NCBI GenBank assembly: GCA_964034945.1
Contig: OZ035964.1
Location: forward strand, 3,677,533-3,741,532
From: Chrysopilus asiliformis
Lineage: Eukaryota; Arthropoda; Insecta; Diptera; Rhagionidae
Reading direction: 5' to 3'
DNA length: 64,000 nt
The notes beneath the pieces were generated by a model. It had not been told where the DNA came from and made no database searches. It worked only from the letters and a program-made list of their open reading frames with translations. Made by a program: the position numbers and the translations under genes. Shown here piece by piece: positions 17,493 to 29,750 of this stretch (the stretch's first letter is position 1; every line of letters begins with the position of its first letter).

Positions 17493-18457
17493 CGTCCAAA
17501 TGCGACGCCGCTGATATATAATCAAGGCCAGGTAAAACAATTCTTGAATTTGAGAAAAAAATTGATGCTGATGCTCCTATTATGTTCAGTTCTTCAAACA
17601 ACCCTTCCTTAAACCAGGAATAAAAGATTTCACGATTTGAAAGAGTTCACTTGAGTAAAAACTGGGTAGGAATTCCGAACCAAAAGCGAGAAATCTTCAA
17701 TTGGTTTTGTATGTATCGCAGAAATAATTTATCCAAATGCATCTCCAAATTTTCAAAAAAAAAAAAAAAAACGTTTAATCGAACAAATTTTACACGAAAT
17801 AAAAAAATAAATAGATTTAAAAAAAATTCAATGTAAAAAAGAAGAACTTAACTTAAATTGAATAGAATAAATCTAGATATTAATTATGTGAACAAACGGG
17901 TAGTGAATCATGCGTAACATAAAAGAAAAAGTGTGAAAAAATAAATAAAATTAAATATTCGCAAATCATTACATTCAAGACACCAACGCATCCGCATATT
18001 ATACTATAATGAAATATACATATATATATATAATTAAATAATACATAGTAAAACTCGCTTGTTAAAAAAATAATTTGAAATAAAAAATATTAATCTTATT
18101 TAAGCTGAAATCAATGAAAGCTGAACCTACAGTGGGTAAAAAGTTTGGCTTTGAAAAATTAAATTAGAGCTAGGGAACGCTGCTCATAAAATGTCTCACG
18201 GATATAGACAGGGCGGGGCGGGGCGCAGCGTTAAGAAATCCGGTACAAAAAAATCGCCAAAAATCATAACGAAGGTGGAAAGGCGAAGGGGTGCGGTAGT
18301 GGCTGGAATATTTACCTGGGAGGGAGGGGAGAGGGGCGGGGGGGAGTTCCAGGTAAAATATTTTTGTCACAAATTTTATGAACATCCCCTGGCCAGGTCG
18401 GCCTCAAAATTTTCGAATTCACTTGCCAAGGCCAACTTCGCAAATTGCGCAAAATTC

Positions 18458-18581
18458 GGGCGTGTGTGGAACGGTCTAATTGCATGCTAATTCTAGTACG
18501 TGTTCAATATTAGATTGCTTTGCAAACTGGAAATTTTCCAATAAAAATCTGGTATGCAGTTAGACCATTTTGCGCACGCCC
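18458..18581. mobile_element. MITE family P, copy 3
   Basis: Carries GGGCGTGTGTGGAACGGTCT at the left, TTAGACCATTTTGCGCACGC at the right, and the shared internal words CTAGTACG and TTTTCCAATAAAAA. At 124 bp it is slightly shortened. It is flanked by TTC and TTA, so the duplication is imperfect. Confidence 0.85.
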
Positions 18582-20332
18582 TTAAATTTTAAACACGACT
18601 ATTTTTGGATTTTCGAAAATTTGAAATTTCATGTTCAAAAAGACCGTATCCAGGGAGTTGTAATAGCCCCCCCGAGATGAAAAGCACTCAGAATGACCGC
18701 TTGTTTTTGTTAATTTTTGTTACTAAGGACGTGTGGGAGTCACAGTGCCGAACAAAAAAAAAATCAAATCCATTAACGAAAACCTCGTACCTTTTCAGGT
18801 TTAACAAGTGCCTAAGATTGGCTCGCGGTAATTTGACAAAGCGACAAGAAGAAAACTACAGATGGTGCGGGAGAGGAAGGAGGGGTGAGAGGGAGGTGGT
18901 GGGAAGGGGCCAGTGGGAGCAGGAAGACAAAATTCTAGTTCGAAATGATAAAAAATTTACTTCACGTATTTTATACGTAAAAGTTTTATGGATTCAGTAG
19001 CAAAGATAAAATTATCGTGCTGGATAATTTCATAATCCACTGTAAATGTGGAATCAAACGAATCCAAGGGATCACCATCAAAGTCTTTGGGAAAAATGTG
19101 CTGACAAAGGGCAGAAAATTGTCCAATAATTTTTTATTTATAATATAGGTTATGTTCTGCATCCAATTTGACACACTTTTTCAGTTCTACTCTAAGACAT
19201 ATTCTAGATAAGCGGGTTTCACTGTTTTTCTACAGCAAAAAAAAATTGAAAAAAAATAAACAATAAATAATAGTTGAGAATAAATATTATAAAACTTAAA
19301 TTTAAAAAACTAAATATATATAAACACACATAACAAAAAAAAAATGCGCAATAATTTAAAAAATAACTTTATAGCGATGAAAAAAAAAACAAATGAAAAA
19401 AATAAATAATAATGGATGATAAATTAACCCTTCCAGTTATGGTATCTATATTTGGGAACATGGTTTTTTACTACAAAAAAAATGTGTTCAATGGATTTAA
19501 TTATAGTTGGTGCAAAAAAATGTATTAAAAAGAAACTAAAATAATTAATGTTCATGTGTGCATCAGAGTCACTAATCCCATGATTGAAAGGATTGACTTT
19601 GCTATTAAAAAATGTGAAAAAAAAGGAAAACTTGATATAAATTTTTTTTTCTTTCCGATGCCGACCTTAAGTAATGTAAAAAAATGTTTGAATGTATTTA
19701 GTAAATAACAAAAGTAAGTAAAAATAAATACAGTATAGTCCCCGGTATTAGGACATCCGAGTTTATCACGAGAAATTGTCGTAATTATCGATAACAACAC
19801 CACAGAATGGGCATCTATTTCATACGCAGGGCAAGTTTTGCCATATCGGTATCAAGGCAGATTCAGCACAGGACTGTAAAATTACTTAGAAACGCCACTT
19901 TTTGTAAATGGAGCAAGAATTAGGAGGCGATGAGCTTAGGGGCGGGGATGGGGTGGAAATAGTGTTACGGTAGTGGAAAAAGCCATTTTTAATAAGTCCG
20001 GTACTGAGACGGACGGGGGGAGGGGACAAAAGAGAGATCCTGCAAAGAGCAAACGATCGGATTTTCTAGCTAAGGCTATGAGTGTATCTGAAGACCGTAA
20101 AAAATGGGGCGGGGCTAAAATTTGTCACAAAAACAAATTTTTTGGAAGAACGGTTCTAACTCCGGTCGGTTTTACGCGCAGGGGCGTCGAGGAGGGGGTG
20201 GGGCTTGGCTAGCAGAAGGGGGAAGGGGGGAGGGGGAGTGGGAAGCAGTAGGTGGTGACCGGAAGCCCAAAAATGTGAATCTGCATTCGTCTCAGTAATG
20301 CCCAGGTAGAGCCCTGTGAACGAGCATTTGTC

Positions 20333-20477
20333 TTAAGCCGAATTCAGACTAACGATTACGATTGAGCTTCCTCGACCAATGAGATCAAAGCTTTCATGTC
20401 GCTATCGTTGAAAGCTTTGATCTCATTGGTCGAGAAGCTTCGATCGTAATGGCAATCGCTAGCCTAAATTGGGGTTT
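20333..20477. mobile_element. Foldback element, family C copy 1
   Basis: A near-palindrome. CTCGACCAATGAGATCAAAG is answered by CTTTGATCTCATTGGTCGAG, and the outer ends CAGACTAACGATTACGATT pair with a diverged right arm. Other copies lie at 54229-54371 (full) and 51420-51494 (half). The arms leave only about 15 bp of loop, so an RNA copy would fold into one long hairpin. Confidence 0.88.
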
Positions 20478-21479
20478 AACCGGGTTATAAAGAATAGGAA
20501 AACTTGCTTTCAAATAATGTGTAAATAAACCGATATTGCCAGGAAGCAATTTTTTTTATATAGCCTGGGCTACTGCATTAAAATAAACACCCAATAAATG
20601 GCAACACTAAATTTTTAAACTTTCGAACGAATTTTAAAAATGTTCGCATGAAAATAGGATCCTCCCCTGCAACATTAAAAAAATCGATGATCATTCCATA
20701 AAAAAATTTGACAAAATTAAAAAAAAAATAAAAAAAATGCTAGTCGATATGAAATAAATAAAATTAGAAAAAGTTCAGTTCGTTTTAGATCGGTTCAAGG
20801 TTAACACAAATTTGCTAGCAGAACAATCACGTCTCACGATGTAAAAATTTTTATTCAAAAAATTTGACCATTAATAAAATATAAATAATATCTTAGGTGA
20901 TATTAAATATTGATTTTTTAAAAAGTCTTATCCTTTAATAATTCCAAAAATCGCTGTGCTTAAAATGGTCAAATTTTATTTAAAATAAAAAGGGAAAATG
21001 GAAGAAGAAAAAGACACGTGTTTGTTCCGCCATTTGCAAATAACCTCTGATCTGAAATGATGGATTTTCAAAATGGACCAAGGAAATAATTTTTTTTACA
21101 CATTTTTTTTGTAAACGAATTGATTGTCAAATTTTATAAGGGCTCAGGAATCGATCATCGTGTTTAAACATTTTGTTAAAACATATAATATTAGATATAA
21201 TACTAGAGTGGGGATATCGTGAAAATGATGTCCGTTGAAAATTGTTGGTTGGAATTTTCCAAATTTTTTGGTCATTATCACAGATGTTTTAATCGGTTAA
21301 TTTAAGTAACTATTTTATGGATGAAGGGCTACAAAAATTTAAATAAAAGAAATTGTTTTTAAAAAAACTGAAAACAAAGTTGAATCTTTCAACAAAATTT
21401 TCGAAAAAAGACGGTTCGACAATTTTCGAAAATTTTCGAACCGTCAACTCTGGTTTTATATAGTCACTCTAATTTATAT

Positions 21480-21604
21480 CTGTGGCAAACCCGCTTAAGT
21501 CGATTTTCATGCGAAGCCAAAGTGATCTCTATTTGCCTTTTCAGACAGGTCACTTTGGCGTCGGCTCAAAATCGACTTAAGATGTTTCGATTTTTTTGCC
21601 ACAG
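21480..21604. mobile_element. Foldback element, family A copy 1
   Basis: Starts CTGTGGCAAA and ends TTTGCCACAG, with inner arms CGCTTAAGTCGATTTTCA and AAATCGACTTAAG followed by the GAAGCCAAAGTGA word that all family members share. At least four further copies lie in the window (31475-31606, 53614-53744, 57697-57834, 59081-59215). Confidence 0.88.
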
Positions 21605-22224
21605 GGGGCGGGGGAGGGGATTGGGGGCTTAAATTTTTTTTTAAGTATTTTACAGTCTATAAAGCTGTGCAATTTAAAAATCCTTAAGACCAAAATATTC
21701 ATCGTAGACCATATTGTTTTTTATTTGTTCAGAAAAGCAAAATGTTTACTTGCTTTTGGTTATTTTCAACATAAATCGATTAAACGAAACCCAAAATCTA
21801 GTTATAATAGACATGAAAACAATTTAACAAAAATATAACAAAAATATATTCTCTGAAACTGAACATAACAGAATATGAGAAAATGTTCTATTAATCAATC
21901 TATAGTAGCAGAAAAAAAAGGAAATAAAGTAAAATAGTATTTAAATAATAACAAATTTCATAACAATTAATTATACTTAGTAATAAAAGTAATGAAATTT
22001 TAAGTAATTGTAATCAAATGATAATTTATTGAATTGCGTAAATTAATTATAAATCTCCTAGTATGGTTAATTTACAGCAACTCGATAGAAATTAATAAAA
22101 AAAAAACGCTTATTAAATGAACTTTTTTATAACAAATTTTACTAAAAAAATCTTGAAAAAAATACACAAAAAAAATTATATGAAGAAATCAAAGGAAACG
22201 ATTTTAATAAATTATTTGAAAAAA

Positions 22225-22251
22225 AAATATATATATATATATATATACAAA
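22225..22251. repeat. (AT)n microsatellite
   Basis: A short uninterrupted run of alternating A and T after an A-run. It is ordinary for this genome. Confidence 0.9.
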
Positions 22252-23301
22252 AAACCACGTCTGACAAACATGAAAACAATATTTTCCCAGAAAAATTAAT
22301 AAATCACACCAAAACAATTAATCAAAACTAAAAAAAAACGAAAATATAACTTAACCTCGTACTAACTATTAATGATGAATTTATCATTGATTATTTTAAG
22401 AAACAAGCATTTTTCTTTCGTATTTATTCACTTTTTCACCTCAAATAAATTCTAACAAATAAAAAGTGAGCGAACAAAAAATTTTACTACTTTTGTTTTT
22501 CCAACAAACAAACAAAAAAAAAACAATATAGTATTTGTTTAAAATTATTAAAAAACTACATATAAATAATATAAATACTAAAAATATAAATATAATTGTA
22601 AATTTTGTATCTCTTCTTATATTAAATAACATAAAAAATACTAAATTTAAAAAAAAACCAAAAAAAAAAAATAATAATTAAATAAAAACCTATTGAAAAT
22701 CTTATAAAGAAATTTTCAAGGAAGAAAAACTATGAATTTACGTAGTAGCGTAATTTAAATTAAAAAAAAAAATCAATTTGAAAATAAATTGGATGATAAA
22801 TTGGCAATTAAAATGCCTAATCAAATTCAATTCAATAAAAATGCATAAATAAAATTAAACTCTGATTGGACTAAAAATTGATAAAGGAAAACCAATTTTT
22901 TAAAACCAAAAACCAAACAATATTGTATAAAACAAAACACTTTAAAACAAATAAAATTTTTATATAAATTTCAAAGCACACTCTCAAAAGTAATAAAAAT
23001 ATAATTTAAAAAAAAAAACAAATTACTTTTATAGAAAAAAAAATAACTGAAGTTTAATTAAAATTAATTTAAAATGAAATAAAAAAATATATATAAAAAA
23101 TGTGCTCTGAAGATTGTGTGGAAATATCTCTAAAAATAAGAAAAGATATTGTGAAGTTTTTTTAATACCACTTGTAGTTTCTTCATTTTCATCGTGAAAC
23201 ATGAAGAATTTCGAGAAATAAATTAAAGAAATACCTTAAAATTAAACTACTTGTAAATATTCACCACACGGAGAGAAAAAATTGGACAGATTCCTACAAA
23301 A

Positions 23302-23462
23302 AAATGAGGAATATACGAGACAGTGAATTCTTGGGTAATGATTCCCAAACAAAAGGGAAATTCATGCCAAAAAATTGGAAATTTTCCCAAAATTTTAGGA
23401 ATAATTCCCAATTTTGTGGGAATCGGTGCAGAAGAGTCTACTGTCTCGTATATTCTTATTTG
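23302..23462. mobile_element. Inverted-repeat element with TATACGAGACAGT ends
   Basis: AATATACGAGACAGTGAAT at the left is mirrored by CTACTGTCTCGTATATTC at the right. The interior is built from GGGAAT/ATTCCC words. It lies about 40 bp from another element at 23506-23626, so this is a local cluster. Confidence 0.75.
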
Positions 23463-23505
23463 GATTTATCTCCGTGTAGAAGAGTCAACAGCCCATGTGA
23501 TGCAT

Positions 23506-23626
23506 GGATCAAATATGGCTACTTTCGCGGCGCTGTACGAAGAAAAACTGTCAATTTTTGCAGCCGCTGCAGTTTTTCTGACAGTTTTTCTTCATGCAGA
23601 GCAGCGAAAGTAGCCATATGTGATCC
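23506..23626. mobile_element. Foldback element, family E copy 1
   Basis: GGATCAAATATGGCTACTTT is answered by AAAGTAGCCATATGTGATCC. The inner parts GAAGAAAAACTGTCA and TGACAGTTTTTCTTC pair perfectly. A second copy is at 54101-54221. Confidence 0.88.
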
Positions 23627-24953
23627 AGGCCTAAAAACTATTGCGCAGTACTGCAGAATGTTTGCAGCGTCACATCCTCTCAGACCGAAGCTTGGATTTT
23701 GCTTGCAATCATCCAAACCGTGCGTTTCCGAGGAAAATTGCTGCGCAGTACTACGTAGTAGTTTCTATATGGGTCGTAAACGCAACTAATATGCTAATTG
23801 CTAGTTGAGAGAGTAGAAAGCTTCTAATTTAGAGAGTGGCCATAGAGTGGACCCCTGCAGGAAAAAAGAGCTTTTCTGGTAGTTTTTCAAAGTATTCGGA
23901 AAGTTGAATTTTCTTTTGTCCGACGCATAAGTACATTTTTTTGAAACTACTTTGCAAAGGATTTTCAAAGTAGTTTTTTGAAAAACTTTCAACTGGGCAT
24001 TTGGAATGCTTATAAGTAGTTTACATAGCGTATGGGGAAATATGCATTTTTCTAAAGTTTGTGTTGATTTTGGAGTCATTTAACACTATCATCTTTGATA
24101 GCCGGTGAAAAATGGTACAAGTTTCATAAGGGGCCCCTGCTATTATTTTCAATAGCTAAGTCTACATTCTACATGCATACATTCATACATAAAGGACATG
24201 TATACATGTATTGACATTTCCTTTAAACATTTGCAAAAATTTGTTCGGCAGTCAACGTGTAAAGGAATCTGAATCTCATCCTGTGCTCGAATCTATCAGA
24301 CTTCCTTTTTTTTGGCAAAAAAAAAGCTTTCATAAAAATTCCTTGCCTCGAAAATCTCTCAGAATATTTAAAAAAAACGACAACTTCAATTTCAACATCA
24401 AATTCTCTTACAAATGAAAAAAAGTGATAGTTTTAAGATATTTCTTGCATAACAGATTAAAAAAATCGCATATTATTTGATAATTTTCTACTTAAAAGTT
24501 TAAATTACATCATGGTGAGTTTCAGATTACACATGAAATTATGAAACATAAAAAAGGTCCTGGGGAAAATTCAATCTTTATCAAGAGATAAAAGAAACAC
24601 AAGAAAAAAAAAACGGTGAGAAAAATGCACACACAAACATATGAAAAAATGGAGAATTCTCAAAGGAAAATATTAACAAAGAAATAGCAAAAAAGAGTAG
24701 TTATAAAACTTTTTATCATTAAAACTAAATGCGAAAAAATAAAGAATAAAACATATAAATTGAAACATAAGAAAAAGAATTAAAAAAAACATCACCAATA
24801 ATAAATAAATAAACAGTAAAATAAAATAAAAACAACTAAAGAGGAAAAAAAAGTTCGTAACATAAGGTTTATGTAATAAAATAATTAAAATAAAAAAGGA
24901 AACAAACCAAAAAAAAAATATATAAAAGTAAAAAATTATGTAATTGTGTAACT

Positions 24954-25002
24954 GATATATATATATATATATATATGTACATATATATATATATATATAA
25001 AA
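24954..25002. repeat. Interrupted (AT)n microsatellite
   Basis: Two runs of alternating AT split by GTAC. It marks the downstream edge of the A-rich tract. Confidence 0.9.
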
Positions 25003-25009
25003 ACAAAGA

Positions 25010-25830
25010 AAATGGGTACTCTGGCATTTTTATTTTCTATTACCATCCACCAGTTTCCCGTTTCCAAGAATGTTATATCCTTAAAAAGATTTTCCTAATG
25101 TTATTAGATTAGAACAGTCTGTAAAACCACTGAATTTTGTATTTTGTGACCATTTCCCAACATTTTATAGTAAAATTTTGTCTAAAAATTTAATTTTGTA
25201 ATTTTTTGAAATTTTTCAAAAAAATTTCGAGAACATCTCAAGTTTCGAGAAAAAATGTTTTTGAAAAAAAGTTCTACATTTGCAGGAAAAACCAAAAGCA
25301 CACATCCTTAAGGATCCTTTTATCTATCAAAAACCGTTTTCCGTGAGTCGACAGGCCAAAAATTACGGGAGAAACTAACGGTTTTCCTAATGTTAAATCC
25401 TTAAAAGTTGAATCCTTTTTTCTCGGAAACGGCTCAAAGGATTTTAATGAAATTCGGAATCTTGGAGTTTTCGGGGACGAGGAATCGAAATCCGGTATCC
25501 TTTTTGGCGGAAAAAGGATTTTTCAAGGACCTCGTCCTTGTACCGCCGAAACCGTGCCGCCCCCCTCAAAAAGGACACCGGATATCGATTCTCCGTCCCC
25601 GAAAACCTCTAGATTCTGAGTTTCAGTCCGATCGGAGGACTTGAATTTTTCGTCCTTAAAAAAAGTGAAGGGGTCCCCCTTACGATTTTTTCAATTTTTT
25701 GACACGTCTTCGATTTAGCTGAAAATTTGCGTAGGGGGGTTTTTCGGGCCTCTGATTAAGAATCCGTTGTCCGTTTTCCGATGTCGCTAATAGTCTGGAC
25801 AGTGCAGAGGGGAGGAATTGTCACGAAAAA
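25010..25830 (+). repeat. Dispersed repeat family R, copy 2
   Basis: Forward copy with the shared landmarks AAAACCGTTTTCCGTGAGTC, GGCCAAAAATTACG, CAAGGACCTCGTCCTTG and GGACACCGGATATCGATTC. It keeps an open frame (25408-25644) beginning MNPFFSETAQRI that is similar in the other copies because the DNA is the same. I do not believe it is a gene. Confidence 0.85.
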
Positions 25831-26439
25831 TCGCTTTTTTTTTAAAAAAAACATGATTTCGTACATGATAGAGAAATAAGGGAGTTGTTGCATATTATGA
25901 CCTCTTTGATTAAGAAAACAAATAAGCGCACATCCTCAGCAGCACGAATTTTTCGAACCCGATTGAAGTGTTGCTAAGCGGGTTCGACTGTATATGGAAA
26001 TTTTTTCAATTTATCGCGCAATTACGATTTTTCAAATTTTTGGTACTCTGTAGTGAATTTTGTGCTTTTATTAACCGGTTACAGTTATTCTGGTACTTGT
26101 TTGTGGCAATCAATTAAATTTTAAAATACTCGGCGCTTGTTTTTCGTTTCGGTAGCAGATTTCCCATTTCTTGGATGACAAGCTCTCTAGGAGAGCCTAA
26201 AATCTGTTAAAACAACTGAAAACGAGCTCGAAAAATTTTGAAAAGTTCATTCAACTCACAAAGAATTGCCAATATATTAATTTTTGGGTTTGCATGATTC
26301 GGAATGGATGCCGAAAACCAAATAAGTGATGGTAAGGATATATTATTTTCCATTTTAAACATTCGGCGAGATTTCAAAAAATTGGCAAGAGAAGAAAAAT
26401 TAGCAAGATCGAAAAACTTCTAAATGAAAATTCACTAGA

Positions 26440-26472
26440 ATTAGCACGCAATTAGACAGTTTCGCACACCCC
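26440..26472. repeat. Fragment of MITE family P
   Basis: GAATTAGCACGCAATTAGAC and TTTCGCACACCCCTTAA match the right-hand third of the family. No left end is present. Confidence 0.7.
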
Positions 26473-26535
26473 TTAAATATAGGATATGCTGATAAATAAT
26501 CTGTAGTAAGTTATATTTGAAAGAAGGAATATATT

Positions 26536-27145
26536 TCACATAATTATATGCTCAATGATAACGTTATACCAAGATCAACTAAAGTAAAAGATCTTGGCGT
26601 CATTTTTGATGTTTCTCTTACATTTAATGACCATATTGATATCATTTCATCTAGAGCTAACTACTTGGGGTTTGTTAAAAGATGGTCTAAAGAATTTTGT
26701 GATCCTTTTATCACGATAACTTTATATTGGACGCATTCACGGTACTCAACAGTTGAGAGATTACTCATCATAACTACTGATCGGACGCCATTTTTGGTAT
26801 CGAAAAATTTCTGCGATACTTTTCTGCTCAACCGATGAGTGTAGAATTTTGACGTTTAATGTATCGAGACATTCACGAGAACTCATCGAGATTTACTCAA
26901 CCGTTGAGTACCGTGAATGCGCCCATTGTTCATTCGTTCGTCCTCTTTTTGAGTATGCTTCAGTAGTGTGGGACCCTTACTACGATATTCACTCTGTGCG
27001 TATTGAAAGTGTCTAACGAAAATTTCTTCGATTTACTCTAAAGCATTTACCGTGGGAAAATTCTCTTATTCTCCCCCCTTATGAGGATCGCTTAAAACTC
27101 ATTAATTTGCATTCTCTAAAGGTTCGCCGTACGAATTGTAAATAA
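26536..27145 (+). pseudogene. Broken jockey-like non-LTR reverse transcriptase, C-terminal part
   Basis: The plus strand reads KVKDLGVIFDVSLTFNDHID and GFVKRWSKEF, then after an insert VRPLFEYASVVWDPYY and LPPYEDRLKLINLHSLK. This is the familiar stretch after the reverse-transcriptase core of jockey-type non-LTR elements. It is dead: a 196-bp inverted-repeat element splits it at 26729-26924, a TAA replaces the expected Gln codon after RIESV (near 27014), and both ends are missing. It belongs to no host pathway. Confidence 0.88.
26729..26924. mobile_element. 196-bp inverted-repeat element inserted in the reverse transcriptase
   Basis: CGCATTCACGGTACTCAAC at the left is the exact reverse complement of GTTGAGTACCGTGAATGCG at the right. 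Removing it rejoins the reverse-transcriptase frame as ...TLYCSFVRP, so the boundaries are known almost to the base. ATT (or ATTG, depending on where the end is drawn) is repeated on both sides. A 3-bp duplication would favour a PIF/Harbinger-like origin. It encodes nothing. Confidence 0.9.
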
Positions 27146-27599
27146 ATATATTGTTTAGCCATATTGTTTTAGGTTAGAATCCATGGCATATTAACGTGGG
27201 AGCGTAACAGAATGAGTGAGAAAATCTTTAATGCTTTAAAACAAATCGAAAAGTGTTTAACAAGATAAAAATACGGCCTACAGCAGGGCCTGACGTCCGG
27301 AAGGCCGATACCATGTGCCTGAAATCGTGACTGTCGTATATTCCGGGTCTGCACTCCAGATTATAGGCTCTCTAGTGAAAAGCGACTGAAGGGTTTTTTT
27401 TGCCATCAAAATTACCCTTTGATACGTTTGGGTCTTTTATGACATATGAAATTTGCGAAAAACCTGACAGGACTGGAGTTTTTTTTAGTGAAGTGATTTT
27501 TACGTACAAATTTTTATCGGAATTTGACTAAAAACTTTGTAAATAGTATTAAATGAATATGAACGCATTGAATTCAATTAATTGAAGTAAAATAAATTC

Positions 27600-27764
27600 G
27601 TGTTGAGTTTTGATTTAATTGAATTTTGAACATTTGAACGGTGTGGAAATTTGTTTAGAGCTATCTATCAATTGTAAGCGAAGCAGTTCTAGAAAATCCA
27701 GAAAATTAACGAAGGCGCTCCGGACGACGTCGTGTTCGTGTAGCGGAGCTGTGAAGGGTCGACG
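27600..27764 (+). promoter_or_regulatory. Possible first non-coding exon of raptor
   Basis: A CpG-rich segment (GGCGCTCCGGACGACGTCG) stands out from AT-rich surroundings and ends at a good donor, GACG|GTAAGG (27761-27770). The next suitable acceptor on this strand with a clear coding exon is 30808. No start codon or TATA box decides it. A transposon remnant is the main alternative. Confidence 0.3.
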
Positions 27765-28619
27765 GTAAGGATAGACAAATACGATGTACCGAAATCAATT
27801 CAATTATGAAAGTATGACGAGAGGGAAATTTGGGATGAGATCCAATGCCGCGTGCTTTTGGCCACCTTGTCACTAGATAGTGATTGACACTGGAATGCCA
27901 GAAGGGATTTCGGGGCACTGTTGAATGCAGCCAGCAGCAGATGTTAGTGACGTCTGTGCTAATATGTGATTGACAAATGCTAAATTAATATTCAAGGTCC
28001 ATTTCTTCACTCCAGGACTTTATTAAAAGATACATGGGGGACGACTGCCCGCTATGGACTCAAGCCCTGTTTTTTCCTTTTTCTTTTGGGTTTTTGCCAT
28101 TTAATTAATCTACAATAAATTCATATTTATTGCATTTCAGGACTTGCCCGTCCGATGTTCATTAGATTGCTGTGCTTGGACCTTCAGGGTGTGTGGGCGA
28201 ACGCAAAATACCAGCCCCTAAACACCAGAGTGCGACCGATGATCACACTTTGAATGCTCTCCCCATTATCTTGTGGGATGATCTAATGAAATCCATTTTG
28301 TTAATTTGCAAATAAATTCATGGTCACAATAAGCAAATTTCGGCATAGATTATTGGTACTATTCCAAGATTGGAACGTATCTTTAACTTTAGATTTGCAT
28401 GTTCCTTCCACACGATCTACACCATTTTCACATTACGTTCCAAATTTGTGCTCTAGTTCTGTGAATATAAGCACTTCCCACCACTTTAGTGCTAAAAAAG
28501 GCTCCATACTAGCATATATCTAGTCGTGTCCTAAGTTGTGTCCCCCATACAATGTTATGTATTTCATAAACAAAATAAAGCAAACATACAAAAACTAATA
28601 GGTTTTATTCTTTTTATGC

Positions 28620-29750
28620 TTTCGATCCTTGATTAGGTTAAGCAGGAGATGAGTCAAGGGGGGAGGTTCTAGAAATGATTTATTTCCGTTGCCTTCAATG
28701 GAAAACCCAATGGAAAACCCAGAATTGAAAAAAATACTTTTATGTATCAATGCTGGTAGAAATGGCAAACTTAATTGGAATTTTGTATTTTATGACCATT
28801 TCCCAATATTTTGTAGTACTTTTTTAAAAAAAAAAATCATTTTGTAAATTTTTGAAATTTAAAATAAAATCTCAAAAAAATTCTCAAGTCTTGAGAAAAT
28901 ATTCTTCAAAAAAAAAAGTTCTACAGTTTCAGGAAAAACAAAAAATACACATCCTTAAGGATCCTTTAGTCTTTCAAAAACCGTTTTCCGTGAGTCGATA
29001 GGCCAAAAATTACGAGAGAAACAAACGGTTTTCCTAATGTTAAATCCCTAAAAATTGAATCCTTTTATCTCGAAAACGGCTAAAAGGATTTTCATGAAAT
29101 TTGGAACTTTACAGTTTTCGCGGACGACGAATCGATATCCGGTGTCCTTTTTGAGGAAAAAAGGATTTTTCAAGGACCTCGTCCTTGTACCGCCCGAACG
29201 GTACCACCCCCCTCAAAAAGGACACCGGATATCGATTCTCCGTCCCCGATAACTTCTAGATTCTGAATTTCAGCCCGATCGGAGGACTTGAATTTTTCGT
29301 CCTTAAAAAAAGTACAGGGGTCCCCCTTGCGATTTTTTCAATTTTTTATACGTCTACGATTTTGCTGAAAATTTGTATAGGGGGGTTTTTTGGGCCTCTA
29401 ATTAAGAATCCGGTATCCGTTTTTCGATATAACTAATGGTTTGGTCGTTGGAGGGGGACGGAGGTGTCTCACGAAAAATGGAATTTTCATAAAAACGACA
29501 TCGAATTGGCCTCTTTTTTTTACGTTTTAAATCGAATCCTTACAGGATTAGGCGAAGCATCGGCAGAAGAAGCAGGGAACAGGCTAAGGGGAGGGGGGAG
29601 ATCCGAGATATCTCACTAAAACTGGAATTTTCACTTGTTTTTTTTGTGCTAGAAATGCAACTGTTTCCAGCGTCTAGCTCAATTCTTTCGGTGTTTACGG
29701 ATAGACAGACGGGCGAACACAAAGACATTTTTGTAAAATGACTCTGGAGT
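28620..29750 (+). repeat. Dispersed repeat family R, copy 3
   Basis: Forward copy with the ACCGGATATCGATTCTCCGT landmark, the GTTTTCCGTGAGTCGATAGG segment and, at the right edge, CCTTACAGGATTAGGCGAAG followed by a GACAGACGGGCGAAC tract. The leading edge near 28740-28830 (TGCTGGTAGAAATGGCAAA) is shared with copies at 45960 and 47010. Confidence 0.85.

Larger units (their letters stand above)
9165..25010 (+). other. Gene-free A-rich tract downstream of G-beta; possible very long 3' UTR
   Basis: After the stop, the plus strand is dominated by A-runs and AATAAA-like words (9165-9920, 15700-16150, 17650-18120, 19240-19400, 20700-21000, 21840-23100, 24440-25000). These blocks are separated by mixed-composition islands that are mostly transposons. 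No conserved frame was found. Several AATAAA sites lie within the first 200 bp, so a short 3' UTR is also possible. A Pumilio-type TGTAAATA lies at 23252-23259, which is weak evidence in AT-rich DNA. G-rich tracts sit near 18205-18345 and 20000-20250. Confidence 0.5.

Noticed and set aside
25408..25644. Conserved-looking MNPF... frame as a host gene
   Set aside because: It recurs only because it lies in dispersed repeat family R; it is kept as a question for selection tests only.
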